Of a stretch of DNA of 64,000 nucleotides, positions 62,061-64,000 are shown piece by piece (the first letter of the stretch is position 1; the number at the start of each line of letters is the position of its first letter). The notes beneath the pieces are model-generated. The model saw only the letters and a list, made by a program, of their open reading frames with translations. It was not told the origin of the DNA and did not search any database. Source of the DNA: Bacteroidota bacterium (lineage in GTDB: Bacteria > Bacteroidota > Bacteroidia > Chitinophagales > Saprospiraceae); NCBI GenBank assembly GCA_029557915.1, contig JAKQHS010000019.1, forward strand, positions 62,001 to 126,000, given 5' to 3'. The translations under genes were made by a program, and so were the position numbers.

Positions 62061-64000
62061 ATGCTATTAAAGAACCAACTTAAAAGGATCACTTCTTGGC
62101 AGCAATTTTTAAATGTTTCCAACAAATTATCTAACCATGAAAAAGGTGAACTTTTTGAAATCCTTTCTAAGCATATTCTACTCACTCGACCTGAATACAA
62201 ATCCATTCTTAAAAAGGTATGGCGTGTCAAAGATAATATCCCTAAACAAGTCAGGGATTTTATTAATCTCCCAAATCAGGATGAGGGTATTGACCTGATC
62301 GCAGAGACTAAAACAGGTGAATTTTGGGCTATACAATGCAAATTTAAAGGACAGAACCAAAATCCTACCTACAAGGAAATATCCACTTTTACTAGCTTGG
62401 TTAATGCACATTGCAAAAATGTGTCATTAGCCTTACTAATTCATTCCGCGGAGAAAGGCATTAAGAAACGATACTTGTTAGGCAATAACTATTGTGAATT
62501 GGGTCTGGAATTCTGGTTAAATCTTAATGACGAGGACTGGAGAAGTATTCACTACCACATTCAAGGAATGGCAATTACTCCAAAACCCAGAGAGCCCAGA
62601 CCGCATCAGGTTAATGCCATTAGAGAAGCAGTATCTTATTACTTCAAAGGAAATGCCCGTCGTGGCAAACTAATTATGCCCTGTGGCACAGGTAAAAGCC
62701 TTACAGCTTATTGGATTGCAGAGGCTTTAAAAGCCAGAAATGTAGTTGTTGCAGTGCCAAGCCTTTCTCTCATCAAACAAAGCCTGGAGGACTGGACCAG
62801 GGAGTTTATTGCTATAGGCTTGAACCCTTTACCTGAATGGCTGGTCGTTTGCAGCGATGAAACCACAGGCCAGATAGAAAAGGATGAATTTGTCTCTGAG
62901 ACATATTCTTTGGGGATCCCAACCACCACAGATCCCAATAGAATTAAAAAGTTTTTGATGAGAAAAAGTAGTTCAAAAAAAGTAATTTTTATAACATATC
63001 AAAGTAGCCCAAAGCTGGCAGAAGTATCAAAAAAAATAAAATTCAAATTTGATCTCTCAATACTGGATGAGGCACATAAGACTGTAGGGTTGAAATCTAA
63101 AATCTTTGCCACCCTTCTTTCTGATAAAAACATTTCTATTACCAGGAGGATTTTCATGACAGCTACCGAACGTGTTTTGAAAGACAAAAATGATGAGGTC
63201 AATAATATGAACGATGAGGCCATTTATGGCAAAGTGTTTTATCAGCTCTCTTTCAAAGAGGCAATACATTCAAAGCCACAAATAATCTGTGACTATAAGA
63301 TCCTGACCATTGTTGTCTCCAATACAGAAATCATAGATGTGGTAAGAACGAACAAGTTGGTATCTGACCCTAAGAGGAAAATTGAGGAGCAGGAGGCCGC
63401 CTCCATAGCTGCAGCTATTTCTTTAAGAAAAGCTTATCGGGAATATGGGATTAATCATGCCATATCATTTCACAGGAGCATAAAAGCAGCTGATGATTTT
63501 AGAATACTAAATGAAAAATTGAATCTGCATGACCGACACAACAAACTAAATGCATTTCACATATCCAGTAAAAAAACTGCTGGGGAGAGGGCCAGATTGA
63601 TGATGGAGTTCGAGGCAAATAAGTCAGCACTAATGACTAATGCAAGGTGCTTGACAGAAGGTATAGATGTGCCAATCATTGACTGCGTATTGTTTGCAGA
63701 TCCAAAGCAAAGTACTGTGGATATTGTTCAGTCAGCCGGAAGGGCCTTACGGCCAAGCAAAAAGAAAAAGTTTGGGTATATCCTGCTGCCTTTAATAATT
63801 CCAGATGGTATGTCTCTGGATGAATTTTCAGATTTCACTACTTTCCGTCAAGTAATAAGAATTATAACAGCATTATCAACACAAGATGAACGTATAGCAG
63901 AAGAAATGAATTTTTCAGACTCAATGGGCAAAAAGCGAGTTGGGCGCATTATCATAGATACCAAATTATCAGTAGGCTTGAGTATGGATATCTCTGCATT
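62061..64000 (+). CDS. Second type ISP-like restriction enzyme, 5' part
   Basis: Open from ATG 62061 to the window end (646 codons seen). Mrr-like nuclease first (DEGIDLIAE, then QCK: Asp78, Gln92, Lys94), then a superfamily 2 helicase with Walker A MPCGTGKS (near 207-213), DEAH (SILDEAHKT), FMTATER and VQSAGRALRPSKKK. Same order and motif wording as the 1642-residue enzyme of element 1 but clearly different in sequence. The methyltransferase and target-recognition parts should lie beyond the window. A TATATTCG -7-like box is 33 nt upstream of the ATG. Confidence 0.85.
   Translation, partial: MLLKNQLKRITSWQQFLNVSNKLSNHEKGELFEILSKHILLTRPEYKSILKKVWRVKDNIPKQVRDFINLPNQDEGIDLIAETKTGEFWAIQCKFKGQNQNPTYKEISTFTSLVNAHCKNVSLALLIHSAEKGIKKRYLLGNNYCELGLEFWLNLNDEDWRSIHYHIQGMAITPKPREPRPHQVNAIREAVSYYFKGNARRGKLIMPCGTGKSLTAYWIAEALKARNVVVAVPSLSLIKQSLEDWTREFIAIGLNPLPEWLVVCSDETTGQIEKDEFVSETYSLGIPTTTDPNRIKKFLMRKSSSKKVIFITYQSSPKLAEVSKKIKFKFDLSILDEAHKTVGLKSKIFATLLSDKNISITRRIFMTATERVLKDKNDEVNNMNDEAIYGKVFYQLSFKEAIHSKPQIICDYKILTIVVSNTEIIDVVRTNKLVSDPKRKIEEQEAASIAAAISLRKAYREYGINHAISFHRSIKAADDFRILNEKLNLHDRHNKLNAFHISSKKTAGERARLMMEFEANKSALMTNARCLTEGIDVPIIDCVLFADPKQSTVDIVQSAGRALRPSKKKKFGYILLPLIIPDGMSLDEFSDFTTFRQVIRIITALSTQDERIAEEMNFSDSMGKKRVGRIIIDTKLSVGLSMDISA

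Larger units (their letters stand above)
55728..64000. mobile_element. Integrative element 2 at tRNA-Val, left part
   Basis: Starts at the second tRNA-Val 3' fragment and runs past the window end. Content: arm-type repeats, integrase, PrimPol-VapE replication protein with an AlpA-like HTH, an unknown protein, a broken hsdM, a small membrane protein and a type ISP enzyme. It is different in sequence from element 1 but parallel in plan. Confidence 0.75.

Overview
The window looks like a chromosome segment from the phylum Bacteroidota, possibly a Saprospiria-like member; the class is a guess. Evidence: several genes carry the Bacteroidota -7 promoter box TAnnTTTG (feoA, secA, the sigma factor gene, acn, the his leader). 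The rodA-SPOR-tgt-lptG layout, the long SecA, the tricorn-type protease and two integrases of the IntDOT-like class (no usual first catalytic arginine) also fit. Core genes run from 1 to about 42.4 kb. From 42,558 to the window end the DNA is accessory and more AT-rich.

Core, 1-23.6 kb: end of a nucleoside MFS transporter; secreted and PLAT-like small proteins; a cupin; a tricorn-like protease; an NTF2-like protein; an enolase-superfamily enzyme with a Tat signal; feoAB behind a candidate operator; a low-molecular-weight phosphatase; KDPG aldolase; dnaX with what looks like a complete programmed -1 frameshift signal; pyrD; mgsA; acn; a GMC oxidoreductase; a dienelactone hydrolase. Large non-coding arrays of a roughly 115-bp repeat lie before acn and before the hydrolase.

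Histidine operon, 23.7-33.1 kb: an 18-residue leader peptide with eight histidines and a strong terminator precede hisG-D-C-B-H-A-F. An MHS-type transporter and a YbjQ-family gene then come before hisIE and an ogt-like gene.

Minus-strand block, 33.6-42.4 kb: ECF sigma factor, lptF/G, tgt (lacking its zinc cysteines), rodA, SPOR protein, secA and a membrane protein.

Mobile region, 42.56 kb to the end: the 3' end of a tRNA-Val(TAC) gene is duplicated as a 48-bp perfect direct repeat (42558-42605 and 55680-55727). Each copy is followed at once by a tyrosine integrase gene with its own arm-type repeats, so two integrative elements sit in tandem in one tRNA gene. Element 1 (about 13.1 kb) has an integrase, an HTH protein, a RepA-like ATPase with a 9-bp-period iteron dyad behind it, and a P27-family small terminase without large terminase or structural genes. 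That set resembles phage satellites (PICI/SaPI-like). Its right half carries a 1642-residue type ISP restriction-modification enzyme and an unknown two-gene pair. Element 2 (cut by the window end) has an integrase, a PrimPol-VapE replication protein, an AlpA-like HTH, a broken hsdM and a second, different type ISP enzyme. The most interesting observation is this tandem pair of satellite-like elements, each with its own replication module and each with a single-polypeptide type ISP defence enzyme at its distal end.
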